A DNA stretch of 64,000 nucleotides from Thermodesulfovibrio yellowstonii DSM 11347 (GCF_000020985.1 NC_011296.1:1354001-1418000), one strand, 5' to 3'. Positions 37,049-46,176 are shown, numbered from the stretch's first letter. Translations and numbers: made by a program. The notes: a model not told the origin generated them from the sequence alone.

Positions 37049-37906
37049 TCATTTCAAGGGTTCAACAAGGGTCTGAACTACCCTGCACCAGTATCCTTCA
37101 AAAAATTTTAAAGCTTTTTGAGCATCTGTTTTATTGTTAAATAAACCAAATACTGTAGAGCCACTTCCACTCAAGAGACTGCTTTTCGCTCCAGCTTCTA
37201 TTAGTTTTCTTTTAATTTTATCTATTTCAGGATATTTCTCTAAAACAGATTTTTCTAAATCATTCCATAAATAAAAATTATCAACATCTCCACTGTAGAG
37301 ATGATTATATAATTGCCAAATATTATTATTTATTTTTTCATATTCTGTTGTCAATTCAGTTTTTAAATCTAAAGTTTTATATGCCCATTCTGTAGAAATA
37401 CTGAAATCAGGTTTAACTAATAAAAGTGTATAAGATTTTGAAATTTTTAAAGGTTTAACTACATCACCCCTTCCTTCAACAATACAGATTGGAAGATAAA
37501 AGAAAAAAGGTATATCACTGCCAATTGAAGCACCTATTTCATGTAATGTTTTTATATCCAGATTAAGTTGCCATAACTCATTTAAAGCTTTTAAAGTAGT
37601 AGCTGCATCAGAACTCCCTCCTCCAAGACCTGCTCCTAAAGGAATTTCTTTTTTAAGAATAACAGTTACTCCTTTTTTTATTCCCGTATAATTCTGCAAA
37701 GCTTTAATTGCTTTGTATACTAAATTGTTTTCTTTTTTTATAAGTAAATCTGTTTCAATTTCTATCTTCTGAGAAGATTTAAAAATCAGAGTATCATGCA
37801 AATCAATGGCTTGCATTAGTGAAATAATATCGTGATATCCATCGTCTCTTTTTTTTAGGACTGAGATTGCCCAGTTTATTTTTGCAAATGCCTTGCAGGT
37901 GAGCAT
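37049..37906 (-). CDS. ispE: 4-diphosphocytidyl-2-C-methyl-D-erythritol kinase
   Basis: A 285-residue GHMP kinase that phosphorylates CDP-ME in the non-mevalonate isoprenoid pathway. It begins CKAFAKINWAISVLKKRDDG (the CDP-ME site), with the ATP-binding loop PLGAGLGGGSSDAATTL and the C-terminal LLSGSGSTVFGLF. It overlaps the TPR gene stop by one base and is followed by tRNA-Gln. Confidence 0.97.
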   Translation of the reverse strand: MLTCKAFAKINWAISVLKKRDDGYHDIISLMQAIDLHDTLIFKSSQKIEIETDLLIKKENNLVYKAIKALQNYTGIKKGVTVILKKEIPLGAGLGGGSSDAATTLKALNELWQLNLDIKTLHEIGASIGSDIPFFFYLPICIVEGRGDVVKPLKISKSYTLLLVKPDFSISTEWAYKTLDLKTELTTEYEKINNNIWQLYNHLYSGDVDNFYLWNDLEKSVLEKYPEIDKIKRKLIEAGAKSSLLSGSGSTVFGLFNNKTDAQKALKFFEGYWCRVVQTLVEPLK

Positions 37907-39576
37907 TATTTTTTTATGAGTGCTTGGACTTCCTTTATCTTTTTTTCCAATCTTTCTTTTAAACCTTCTTCTTTTTCATGATACTTCATAGCTTCTTGCC
38001 ATGTCTGTAAAGCCTCTTTATAATTACCAAGCTCTTTATATATATCTCCAAGATGTTCAAGAATAACAGGGTCATCTTTTACATATTTTATCGCTTCAAG
38101 AAGATATTGCAAAGCATTTTTTTTATCACCAAGTTTGAAATAAACCCATCCAAGACTGTCAAGATAATATCCATTGTTTGGTTTTAATTGAACTGCTTTT
38201 TGTATCAGAGATAGTGCTTCTTTAAGATTAATACCTCTATCAGCATAACTATAACCAAGATAATTAAGAGCTTCTGCATGGTCAGGTTTTAAAGACAAAG
38301 TTTTTTTCATTAATTTTTCAGTTTCCTCAAACTTTCCAAGTTTATCAAACACAACTCCTGCTATAAAATTTACATCTGGATTTTCAGGAAACCTTGACAA
38401 AGCATTTTCAATATATTGTCTTGCCCGTTGATAATCTTTTAAATCCATAGCAGTCTCTGTAGCATAAATATAAATTTCAGGTACATCACCAGCAAACTGA
38501 AGAATCTCATCGTATATATTTAAAGCCTCTATAAGTTTTTTCTGTTTTAAATAAACTGTAGCAAGATTCAGAAAAGCATTAACCTGTTTTGGATTTATTG
38601 AAATAATCTGTTTTAATAAATGTTCTGCTTCACTTAATTTCCCTGTTTCAATATAGATTAAAGATAGATAATACATAAGATTCAAATCTTTTGGATGTTT
38701 TGAAAGAAGATATTCAAGCTCTTCAGTAGCTTTATCATACTGCTTTATTTGCAAATAAAGCAGTGCAAGTTTTTCATGAATCTGTTCTGACTCTGATTTT
38801 TGTTCTTTTAGTGTTTCAAGTTCTTTTATCGCTTCTTTATATGACTTCTGAGAAAGATACAGGTTTATTAAACGTTCTCTTGCAAAAAGATTTTCAGGAT
38901 TTAGTTCTAATGCTTTCTTAAAATACAGTTCTGCGTCTTTCAAGTTACCCGCAAGTTCTTCAACTGCTCCGAGATTTGTATATGCAGGTTCATAATCAGG
39001 ATTAAGCTTAAGAATTGTCTTAAAACTTTCACGTGCTGATTTAAAATCCTTTTTTTCAATATAAATTATCCCAAGAAAATGCAGAGCCATTATGTTTTCT
39101 GAGTCTTCTTTCAGTATTTTTTTAAATGTTTCAATGGCTTTATCATACATACCTGAGATAAGATATAAATTTCCAATTTTTGAAAGCATTTCAATTTTAT
39201 TTGGTGATTGTTGAAGAATCTTTTCATAAACTTCAATAGCTTCTTTAACTTTCTTTTCTTTTACATAAACAGAAGCAAGCACCTGTAAAGCGTCTATATT
39301 TTCGGTATCTTCTTTTAATACATCAGTAATATAGTTTTTTGCTGTTTCCAGTTCATCAATTTTTAAATAAGTATCAGCTAAAATTATTTTTAGAAATTTT
39401 GATTGAGGATTTTCTTTTAATGCTTCTTTGTAAAAGACAATTGCTTTATTTAAATCTCCATTTATACTGGCATAATATCCAGCCATAAAATTAAAATAGA
39501 CATTTTCTTCTTCAGCAGTTGCTGAAAAAGGCATAAAAAAAAATGAAATAAAAACAAACAATAAAATATAACGCAT
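37906..39576 (-). CDS. Exported or periplasmic TPR-repeat protein
   Basis: A 556-residue protein with a signal peptide (YILLFVFISFFFMPFSATA, cleavage near 22) followed by an almost unbroken array of about fifteen 34-residue tetratricopeptide repeats, for example KAIVFYKEALKENPQSKFL and SEAEHLLKQIISINPKQVNA. No catalytic domain is visible. Such proteins scaffold envelope complexes; pairing with ispE is common in this lineage type. The C-terminus is a charged helix (GLKERLEKKIKEVQALIKK). A weak ribosome site precedes ATG 39576. Confidence 0.92.
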   Translation of the reverse strand: MRYILLFVFISFFFMPFSATAEEENVYFNFMAGYYASINGDLNKAIVFYKEALKENPQSKFLKIILADTYLKIDELETAKNYITDVLKEDTENIDALQVLASVYVKEKKVKEAIEVYEKILQQSPNKIEMLSKIGNLYLISGMYDKAIETFKKILKEDSENIMALHFLGIIYIEKKDFKSARESFKTILKLNPDYEPAYTNLGAVEELAGNLKDAELYFKKALELNPENLFARERLINLYLSQKSYKEAIKELETLKEQKSESEQIHEKLALLYLQIKQYDKATEELEYLLSKHPKDLNLMYYLSLIYIETGKLSEAEHLLKQIISINPKQVNAFLNLATVYLKQKKLIEALNIYDEILQFAGDVPEIYIYATETAMDLKDYQRARQYIENALSRFPENPDVNFIAGVVFDKLGKFEETEKLMKKTLSLKPDHAEALNYLGYSYADRGINLKEALSLIQKAVQLKPNNGYYLDSLGWVYFKLGDKKNALQYLLEAIKYVKDDPVILEHLGDIYKELGNYKEALQTWQEAMKYHEKEEGLKERLEKKIKEVQALIKK

Positions 39577-39600
39577 AAAATATTATGGCACACTCTGGAA

Positions 39601-39633
39601 TAATAAAGAAAGGGGGAGAAATTCTCCCCCTTT
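39601..39633 (-). terminator. Strong terminator after the 19-residue peptide gene
   Basis: A 9-12 bp stem, GGGGGAGAA with TTCTCCCCC extended by A-T pairs, is followed on the minus strand by TTTCTTTATT. It starts only a few bases after the peptide stop codon and lies before the TPR gene, so it can work as a plain terminator or an attenuator. Confidence 0.85.
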
Positions 39634-39637
39634 TCAA

Positions 39638-39697
39638 TTAGCAGGAACCTTTGCACTTACAGGTAGGCATTGGCTTCCCTGAAACTTTCTTAATCAT
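39638..39697 (-). CDS. 19-residue cysteine-rich peptide (possible leader peptide)
   Basis: The frame encodes MIKKVSGKPMPTCKCKGSC followed by TAA. A very strong ribosome site (GGGAGGTG) stands 6 bases before the ATG, an extended -10 promoter lies about 75 bases upstream and a strong terminator follows, so all parts of a small gene are present. Three cysteines fall in the last seven residues (C-x-C-x3-C), which could bind metal, be modified, or act as Cys codons read by a stalling ribosome in attenuation of the TPR-ispE genes. I do not recognise the peptide. It is far below normal gene-calling limits. Confidence 0.55.
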   Translation of the reverse strand: MIKKVSGKPMPTCKCKGSC

Positions 39698-39704
39698 CTT
39701 CAGC

Positions 39705-39780
39705 ACCTCCCTTTCATAGGGATTTAAACCCCTTCATGAGGTTTTTTTTCAGAGCTTCATGCTCCAATTGAATTATATCA
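39705..39780 (-). promoter_or_regulatory. Extended -10 promoter and hairpin-rich leader of the 19-residue peptide gene
   Basis: On the minus strand TGaTATAAT (39780-39772) is a perfect extended -10. The leader then has a small hairpin, GAGC-atgaa-GCTC, and ACCTC (39742-39738) that can pair with GAGGT (39709-39705), part of the Shine-Dalgarno. ATGAAG-like words recur three times. A translation-control switch is possible. No good -35 is present, as expected for this promoter class. Confidence 0.5.
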
Positions 39781-39810
39781 ATTTTTTTACAAAAAAATGG
39801 AGATTTTTTA

Positions 39811-39886
39811 TGACAGTCATTTTGAGAGTGCGTCCTATGAAAAATGGAGGATATTCCTCGGCTGCTTACGCAGCCTCGGAATGACA
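39811..39886. repeat. Dispersed palindromic repeat (TGTCATTC...GAATGACA family)
   Basis: The element begins GTCATTTTGAGAG at 39816 and ends CTCGGAATGACA, the inverted terminal pattern shared with copies at 54787-55076. Its inner part holds the hairpin GGCTGC-ttac-GCAGCC (39860-39875). Together with the peptide leader it accounts for most of the gene-free stretch 39720-40009; 39887-40009 shows nothing else I can name. Confidence 0.75.
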
Positions 39887-40009
39887 GGCATGGCAGGGAA
39901 AAGTTCAGACTCACAGATGGAGATAAATAAAAAATTGTTCAATAAAACATTGAGGGAACTTTTTTATAACCCCCTTGAAAATCAATAAACTGAAGAATTC
40001 AATTAGAAC

Positions 40010-40552
40010 TTAAACAGGCTTTCTATCAAAGAAAATATTTTTACCCTTTATACTTAAAGGAATACCAAGTATTATTTGAGCATCCATAAGTCCAAGTTTT
40101 TTAGCAGTAGCACCTATAGAATACATTACTCTATTGTCAACTCCGAGTTCTTTGGCAACAGAAACCAGTGAACCTATTGCAATTCCTAAATCTATTGCTC
40201 TTATTGTGCATATAGGTCCTGAATATTCAACTTTAAATGTTTTTTGCTTAAGAATTGTATTACAGTCATAGCCACATGCTCCACAGTTTACTCCTGCAGG
40301 TTTTGTAAAATTAAGTCCAATAAGTATTACTGCTTCAGCATCCCTTACATTTTGAGCATCTCTTTTGAAAAATTTATGAGTTTCCTTTTGCCCAATTAAT
40401 TCCATCTCCTGAGCAATTGCTTCTTTTTCTTCTTGGGATACAATTCCTGTAACAATTTCATCATCTCCCTTTGCTTTAGGTGCTGTCCTTGCTGAAATAA
40501 GCATTAATTTTGCGACAGTTTCAATTGCTTCTTTTTCTGGATTAAGCTTCAT
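40010..40552 (-). CDS. DUF2148 ferredoxin-like domain protein
   Basis: A 180-residue protein of the DUF2148 type seen in anaerobes. The family cysteine cluster is NCGACGYDC (about 99-107), with a further Cys in GPICTIRAIDLGIAIGS; together they could hold an iron-sulfur cluster. The N-terminus (ARTAPKAKGDDEI) resembles the FMN-site region of nitroreductase-like folds. Its role is not established. It is a single gene divergent from the UvrA-family gene. Confidence 0.85.
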   Translation of the reverse strand: MKLNPEKEAIETVAKLMLISARTAPKAKGDDEIVTGIVSQEEKEAIAQEMELIGQKETHKFFKRDAQNVRDAEAVILIGLNFTKPAGVNCGACGYDCNTILKQKTFKVEYSGPICTIRAIDLGIAIGSLVSVAKELGVDNRVMYSIGATAKKLGLMDAQIILGIPLSIKGKNIFFDRKPV

Positions 40553-40610
40553 TATTACACCTCCTCAAACAATATTGATTTAATATTTTATCATACAGTT
40601 AGAATAAAAG

Positions 40611-43358
40611 ATGCACAATAGCAGAAAAGAAGACTATCTCATAATAAAAGGAGCCAGACAAAATAACTTAAAGAATATAGACGTTATCATTCCTCATAAC
40701 AAATTAACTGTAATAACTGGAATCTCTGGTTCTGGCAAATCATCTCTTGCTTTTGATACGATTTATGCTGAAGGACAGTGGCGATTTATTGAATGTATGT
40801 CAAGTTATGCAAGGGTTTTCATTGAAAAACTTCCAAGACCTGATGTTGATCTGATTGATAACTTAAGACCTACAATAGCACTTGAGCAGAGAAATCCGAT
40901 TAAAGGCTCAAGGGCAACTGTTGGAACTCATACTGAAATTTATGATTATCTGAGAATAATTTTTTCAAAAGTAGCAAAACCTGTTTGCCCTAAATGTAAT
41001 GAAGAAATAAAATCATGGAATTCCTCAAAACTTACCCAGGAACTTTTAGAAAAATATGCTGGCAAAAGAGCATTCATAGTATTTGAAACTGACGAATCTA
41101 AAGAAAAACTTATTCAACTTGGATTTTCAAGAGTTTTGATATTTGAAAATAACAATCCCATAGTAAAAGAACTCACAAAATCTGATGAAAAATTGAAAAT
41201 GGTAATCGTTGATAGATTAGTCCTCAGCAATGCTTCAAGACTCAATGACTCACTTGAGATAGCATTCAGGATGGGTCAAGTAAAGATTTATATTGTTGAA
41301 GATGCTAATTTGCTTCACTTTTTTTCTGAACCAATATGTCCTTATTGCGGAATGAAAACCTCAGAACCCTCTCCTCTTCTTTTTTCATTCAATCATCCGC
41401 ATGGAGCATGCCCTCAGTGTAAAGGATTTGGTTATCTCTTAAAATACGATGAAAGCATCATTGTTCCTGACAAAGAGCTTTCACTTGCTGAAGGAGCTAT
41501 TGAGATATGGGAAAAACCAACACTTAAATGGTGGAAACAGCAACTTCTAAAAGGAGCAAAGCTTTCAGGTATAAATGTAAATATTCCTTATAGAATGCTG
41601 TCTCAAGAGCAAAAAAATCTCATCTTTACAGGAAATCAATATTTCTATGGAGTGAACGATTTTCTTGAAGAACTTGAAAAGAAGAGATATAAGGTTCATG
41701 TAAGAGTTTTCCTTTCAAGAATTAGGAAACCTGTTGTGTGTCCTCATTGTAAAGGCAAGCGACTTAAAGATACCGCACTGATGTTTAAAATAAATGGATT
41801 GGACATTGGAGATATAAATTTTATGTCCATAAGCCAACTAAAAGAATGGATTCAATCATTAAAGCTTTCTCAGGAAGAAGCAAAAATTTCAGAAGAACCT
41901 TTAAGGCAGATTTCTGAAAAACTTGAGTTTCTTGAAAGAGTAGGACTGAGTTACTTAACATTGGATAGGCAAATTAAAACTCTTTCTGGCGGTGAATATC
42001 AAAGGCTTAATATATCAAATCAGCTTTCAAATAGGCTTACAGCAACTCTTTATGTTCTTGATGAACCAACTGTAGGACTTCATCCAAAAGATACAGACAG
42101 AATTATTGCAGTTTTAAAGGATCTTACAGAGTATGGAAATACAGTTGTAGTGGTTGAGCATGATAAAGATGTAATCAAAAATGCAGACTGGTTAATTGAA
42201 CTTGGACCTGGGGGTGGTAGTCTTGGAGGCGAAGTGGTTTATTCTGGAGAATTAAAAAAGTTTTTAAATCTTGATACTGTTACGGCTAATTACCTGAAAA
42301 AATCTGAATGCCTTGCAATTAAAAATTATAAAAATTTATTTAAAAATTTCATCACTTTGAAAAATGCTCATGGACACAACCTTAAAAATATAACAGTTCA
42401 TTTTCCAATGAATGCCCTTACAGTAGTAACAGGAATTTCTGGTTCTGGCAAAAGTTCACTTGTAGTTGATACGTTTTATAAAGCGGTGGCAAATCAGCTC
42501 GGAATAGATACTCAAAAAGCTCTTGCTTTTGAAGACATTGAAGGTGTAAAAAATATTAAAGCAATAAAACTCATTGATCAGTCTCCTATTGGAAGAACAC
42601 CAAAATCCATGCCCGTTACATATCTTGGACTTTATGGTAAGATTAGGGATATTTTTGCCTCTCAAAAAGAAGCTAAACTAAGAGGATTTTCTTCAGGAGC
42701 TTTTTCTGTAAACAGTCCACAGGGTTATTGCCCTCAGTGTAAGGGAGAAGGTTATATAAGAGTTCAGATGTTTTTTTTTGAGGACCTTTTTTTGCCCTGT
42801 GAAGACTGTGAAGGCAAAAGATTTAGGAAAGAAGTGCTGGAAGTAAAATATAAAGATAAAAACATACATGAAGTTCTGTCAATGAGTTTTGATGAAGCTT
42901 ATGAATTCTTTTATGAGGATAACATTTTAAGAGAAAAAATAAATCTTATCAGAGAATTAGGTCTTGGTTATCTCAGATTAGGGCAGCCTGCAACAACTCT
43001 TTCTGGAGGAGAAGCACAGAGAATTAAAATCTGTGAAGAAATTCTTAGTTCTATCACAGGAAAAAAATCAACTCTTAAAGGGGTTGTTTATATACTTGAT
43101 GAACCTACTGTTGGACTACACTATGAAGATATTAAAAAATTTCTTAACATCGTAAAAAGATTGCTTGATAAATCAGCAACAGTAATCATAATTGAACATA
43201 ATCTTCAGGTAATTTCAGAGGCTCAGTGGATAATTGACCTTGGACCTGAAGGTGGAGATAAAGGAGGCCACCTTCTTTATGAAGGCGACCTCACTGAATT
43301 TTTAAAACTTGAAAACTCCTATACTGCTAAATATTTACGAGAATATTTAAAATCTTAA
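40611..43358 (+). CDS. uvrA: UvrA-family excinuclease ATPase
   Basis: A 915-residue protein with both UvrA ATPase modules: Walker A GISGSGKSSLAFDTIYAEG near 34 and GISGSGKSSLVVDTFY near 607, signatures TLSGGEYQRL and TLSGGEAQRI, and Walker B VLDEPTVGLH twice. The zinc modules (CPYCG...CPQC and CPQC...CEDC) are intact. UvrA scans DNA for damage and loads UvrB. The N-terminal block reads EGQWRFIECMSSYARVF and ALEQRNPIKGSRATVG, slightly off the usual EGQRRYVESLSAYARQF, so it may be a UvrA2-like paralogue; a second uvrA could lie elsewhere. No clear ribosome site is seen before ATG 40611. Confidence 0.9.
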   Translation: MHNSRKEDYLIIKGARQNNLKNIDVIIPHNKLTVITGISGSGKSSLAFDTIYAEGQWRFIECMSSYARVFIEKLPRPDVDLIDNLRPTIALEQRNPIKGSRATVGTHTEIYDYLRIIFSKVAKPVCPKCNEEIKSWNSSKLTQELLEKYAGKRAFIVFETDESKEKLIQLGFSRVLIFENNNPIVKELTKSDEKLKMVIVDRLVLSNASRLNDSLEIAFRMGQVKIYIVEDANLLHFFSEPICPYCGMKTSEPSPLLFSFNHPHGACPQCKGFGYLLKYDESIIVPDKELSLAEGAIEIWEKPTLKWWKQQLLKGAKLSGINVNIPYRMLSQEQKNLIFTGNQYFYGVNDFLEELEKKRYKVHVRVFLSRIRKPVVCPHCKGKRLKDTALMFKINGLDIGDINFMSISQLKEWIQSLKLSQEEAKISEEPLRQISEKLEFLERVGLSYLTLDRQIKTLSGGEYQRLNISNQLSNRLTATLYVLDEPTVGLHPKDTDRIIAVLKDLTEYGNTVVVVEHDKDVIKNADWLIELGPGGGSLGGEVVYSGELKKFLNLDTVTANYLKKSECLAIKNYKNLFKNFITLKNAHGHNLKNITVHFPMNALTVVTGISGSGKSSLVVDTFYKAVANQLGIDTQKALAFEDIEGVKNIKAIKLIDQSPIGRTPKSMPVTYLGLYGKIRDIFASQKEAKLRGFSSGAFSVNSPQGYCPQCKGEGYIRVQMFFFEDLFLPCEDCEGKRFRKEVLEVKYKDKNIHEVLSMSFDEAYEFFYEDNILREKINLIRELGLGYLRLGQPATTLSGGEAQRIKICEEILSSITGKKSTLKGVVYILDEPTVGLHYEDIKKFLNIVKRLLDKSATVIIIEHNLQVISEAQWIIDLGPEGGDKGGHLLYEGDLTEFLKLENSYTAKYLREYLKS

Positions 43359-44471
43359 AAAAGCTCCTATACCACCATATTCAAGAAGTCTTTGTCTGTC
43401 TTTTTCATCTTTTATAACTTCAACTAAAGCAGACTGCTCAATTGCCATCTCTGTAGCTTTTTCTACAAGGTTATCGTTTTTCATAACACAACCTCCACAT
43501 TCCATGCAGCATTCAACATTTTGAGTTGTTGCAAATCCACAATTCTGACAGATAAAACCTTCTACTATGTAATTTTTTGCGATAACGAGTTTCATAACTC
43601 TTCTATCTCTCAGATATTTAAATACATCATCAATTCCCATAACTGCATTATTATTTTTCAATGACCTTGTAATAAGCTCAGAAACTGTTTCTTTTTCTTT
43701 AGACCTTTCATATTCTTCAACGATTGGAATTACTTTTTCTAAAACCTCTTCTTTTGAAGCATATTTTTCAATGTTTGCTCTTCCCACTATTTTGAGCTTT
43801 ATTTCATCATTGAGTATATTCATTAATTCAGAAATCGCCTCGTCAGGCCCTGCAACAATAAGTCTTCTGATATTTTTATCCTTAAGAAAGCTATCAAACT
43901 TATCAACTGCATCCTTTAGATGCATCTTTACATGATAATCAATATGTCTTTCATATCTTTTTTCTGCAAGAGCAAACCATCCACCTTTTTTGTGCTTTCC
44001 CGGGACATCTTCATGTTGAACCATTCCGTATTCCTCAATATCACCCAGAAAAACTAAAAATACTCTGGCTGCGCGTTTATCAACAAGAAGAACGCCATAT
44101 TTCTGATAATTATCAAGTAAATCAAAAAGAGGGCTTGTACAAGGAGTTCTATCAACAACTAAATCATCCTTAAGCTCTACATTTAAATCATATCTTATCC
44201 AAAGGTTTTTAGCCGTGCAACTGTAAATAACAATAGATTTTTTAAAAGATTCTCTTTCACTTTGTAAAAAAGCTTCCATCTTGCCAAGATCATCTTTGCA
44301 AGCATTCTGAATATTTTCTGGTAAACTCTTTACAAGATTTTTAAACTTTGATAAGTAAGCCTGTTTTTTCCTTTCATTTGGAGAAACATTAAGAAAAAGG
44401 CTTACAACATAAGCATCGTTAAAATTAAATTTTTCAAGTTTTTCTAAATCCTTCCTTTCAAACATTTTCAC
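43347..44471 (-). CDS. Bacterial eRF1-like protein (baeRF/VLRF1 type)
   Basis: A 374-residue protein with the layout of bacterial relatives of archaeal and eukaryotic release factors. The middle domain holds YGVLLVDKRAARVFLV, then a loop HKKGGWFALAEKRYERH (160-176) placed where eRF1 has its catalytic GGQ loop; here it is GGW at 163-165. The third domain contains IRRLIVAGPDEAISELM. A zinc ribbon (C308, C311, C322, C325) and a helix complete it. By family it may hydrolyse or cleave peptidyl-tRNA in ribosome rescue. It overlaps the AI-2E-family gene by 14 bases and converges on uvrA. Confidence 0.8.
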   Translation of the reverse strand: MKMFERKDLEKLEKFNFNDAYVVSLFLNVSPNERKKQAYLSKFKNLVKSLPENIQNACKDDLGKMEAFLQSERESFKKSIVIYSCTAKNLWIRYDLNVELKDDLVVDRTPCTSPLFDLLDNYQKYGVLLVDKRAARVFLVFLGDIEEYGMVQHEDVPGKHKKGGWFALAEKRYERHIDYHVKMHLKDAVDKFDSFLKDKNIRRLIVAGPDEAISELMNILNDEIKLKIVGRANIEKYASKEEVLEKVIPIVEEYERSKEKETVSELITRSLKNNNAVMGIDDVFKYLRDRRVMKLVIAKNYIVEGFICQNCGFATTQNVECCMECGGCVMKNDNLVEKATEMAIEQSALVEVIKDEKDRQRLLEYGGIGAFLRF

Positions 44472-45531
44472 TACCTCCTATAAAGTTCTTTAAAATTTCT
44501 AAGAATGAGACAAAAAGGCTAAAAACAAGAGGTCCAATTATAAAACCAATAAGTCCAAAAATTTTAATTCCACCAAGAACAGAAAGAAATATAAATATAA
44601 GGGGCAATTTAACTTTGCCTTTTATAATTAGAGGCTTCAAAACATTATCAATAAGGCTTATTATAAATGCTCCTACCATTGCAAGAATCAACCCCTTTAT
44701 AATTAATCCCTTAGCCAGTAAATAAATAGAAGCCGGTCCCCATACAGCAAAAGCTCCTAAAACAGGTATGAAGGACGCAACCGCAGTTGCAAAGCCCCAG
44801 AGTGTTGATGAAGGCATATCAAGAAAATAAAAAGTTATTCCAAGAATTGTTCCCTGAAGCATGGCTATCAAAATACCACCATAAAAAGTTGTATAAATTA
44901 TATTTCTAATTTGATTTCTGATAGAAGTTTTATCAACTTCCGCGAAAGGCAAGAATTCTTCAATTTTTTTTACAAAATGATGTCCATCTTTCAGAAAGAA
45001 AAAAGCAATAAAAAAAGTCAGTATCAAATTAAGAAAAAGGCTCAGTATATCACCAAATCCATGAGCAATTCTAAGTGCCCCTTCTTTCAATAATCCGCTG
45101 AGTTCATTTTTAATTATAATCTCAAGTGATGCAATGTCACCTCCTGTAATAAAACTTAATTTCTCAAGAATTTTTGAAAGTAATGGGTGAGACATTATTT
45201 CATTTATAAGCTCAGGAAGATTAACGCCTTTTATGAGTTCTCCTGCTTCAAGAATGATCTGATAAGAAACATAGACAAAGGGGAAAAGAAAAAGAACTAT
45301 TACTAAAATTATCGTTACTACAGCTGTAAGTCCTCTGTATTTTAGAAATTTTTTTAAATAATCAAAAACAGGATGAAACACTAAAGCAATCACTATAGCC
45401 CACCCTGCAGAAGCAAAAAAAGATTTAAGTATTTGATAATTAAGATAACCCAGAATGCCAATAAAAAGTAGTAAAATCCAGATGTAAAAGCTTCTTTCAA
45501 GAGAAATTCTATATTTTTTGGATGGACTCAT
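44458..45531 (-). CDS. AI-2E family (PerM-like) membrane transporter
   Basis: A 357-residue integral membrane protein with about eight helices: two pairs at the N-terminus, a central soluble region (about 115-150) and a C-terminal bundle ending in GLIGFIIGPLVFSLFVSFLE, the family signature. A diagnostic FIPVLGAFAVWGPASIYLL block is present. Members include AI-2 exporters and Na+/H+ antiporters, so the substrate is not defined. It lies 3 bases after the amidotransferase and overlaps the eRF1-like gene. Confidence 0.93.
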   Translation of the reverse strand: MSPSKKYRISLERSFYIWILLLFIGILGYLNYQILKSFFASAGWAIVIALVFHPVFDYLKKFLKYRGLTAVVTIILVIVLFLFPFVYVSYQIILEAGELIKGVNLPELINEIMSHPLLSKILEKLSFITGGDIASLEIIIKNELSGLLKEGALRIAHGFGDILSLFLNLILTFFIAFFFLKDGHHFVKKIEEFLPFAEVDKTSIRNQIRNIIYTTFYGGILIAMLQGTILGITFYFLDMPSSTLWGFATAVASFIPVLGAFAVWGPASIYLLAKGLIIKGLILAMVGAFIISLIDNVLKPLIIKGKVKLPLIFIFLSVLGGIKIFGLIGFIIGPLVFSLFVSFLEILKNFIGGSENV

Positions 45532-45534
45532 ATT

Positions 45535-46176
45535 CTATTTTATCTTTTTTGCAAAACTCTTCCAAAGGTTTAAAGAAATTTCTCCCATGTGTCTTTCTGG
45601 ATGCCATTGGACCCCGACAAAAAAAGGATGTTCTTTAAGATAAACACCTTCTATAACTTCATCCCTTGCCATGCAAAATATTTCAAGTCCATTGCCTAAA
45701 ATTTTAATAGCCTGATGATGAGAACTATTTACAATATACTGCCCTTTTTCAAATAAAAAATTATCAGTTACTTGAATTTCATGATTATCTGAACTATGTT
45801 TTATCTGTGTCTCAATATTCTGGTAAAGATTCCCACCTAAAAATATATTCATAAGTTGCATTCCATAACATATTCCTAAAATTGGTTTCCCTGTTTCAAT
45901 AAATGCTTTGAGAAGTTTCATTTCTGATAAAACTCTTTCATCAGGCACAAGATTTTTACAGGCTTTATTTTTTTCTCCATAAAAATTAGGATTTATATCT
46001 CCTCCTCCAGAAATTATCAAGGCTGAGATTTTATTAATATGAGTTAGTATTTTTTCTATCATATCAGGCGAGATTATTAGTGGAATAAAACCAAGATTAA
46101 TAATAACTGTGGTATAATCCCTGTTTAGATAAAGTTTTTTTTCATCAATGCTACATGTGATTCCAACAATTTTCAT
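45535..46176 (-). CDS. Class I glutamine amidotransferase / PuuD-like peptidase C26
   Basis: A 213-residue single-domain hydrolase. The nucleophile is Cys103 in ILGICYGMQLMN, the histidine and glutamate are in VGVQWHPERH, and the oxyanion region is ISGGGDINPNFYGE. The pattern matches gamma-glutamyl-gamma-aminobutyrate hydrolases and related peptidases. A role in recycling gamma-glutamyl or cell-wall peptides fits the neighbouring amidase and D-aminoacylase, but this is inference. It overlaps the aminoacylase stop by 4 bases. Confidence 0.88.
   Translation of the reverse strand: MKIVGITCSIDEKKLYLNRDYTTVIINLGFIPLIISPDMIEKILTHINKISALIISGGGDINPNFYGEKNKACKNLVPDERVLSEMKLLKAFIETGKPILGICYGMQLMNIFLGGNLYQNIETQIKHSSDNHEIQVTDNFLFEKGQYIVNSSHHQAIKILGNGLEIFCMARDEVIEGVYLKEHPFFVGVQWHPERHMGEISLNLWKSFAKKIK

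Noticed and set aside
39714..39988. Two short overlapping frames on opposite strands
   Set aside because: Both are translations of the palindromic repeat and peptide leader region, with no ribosome sites.
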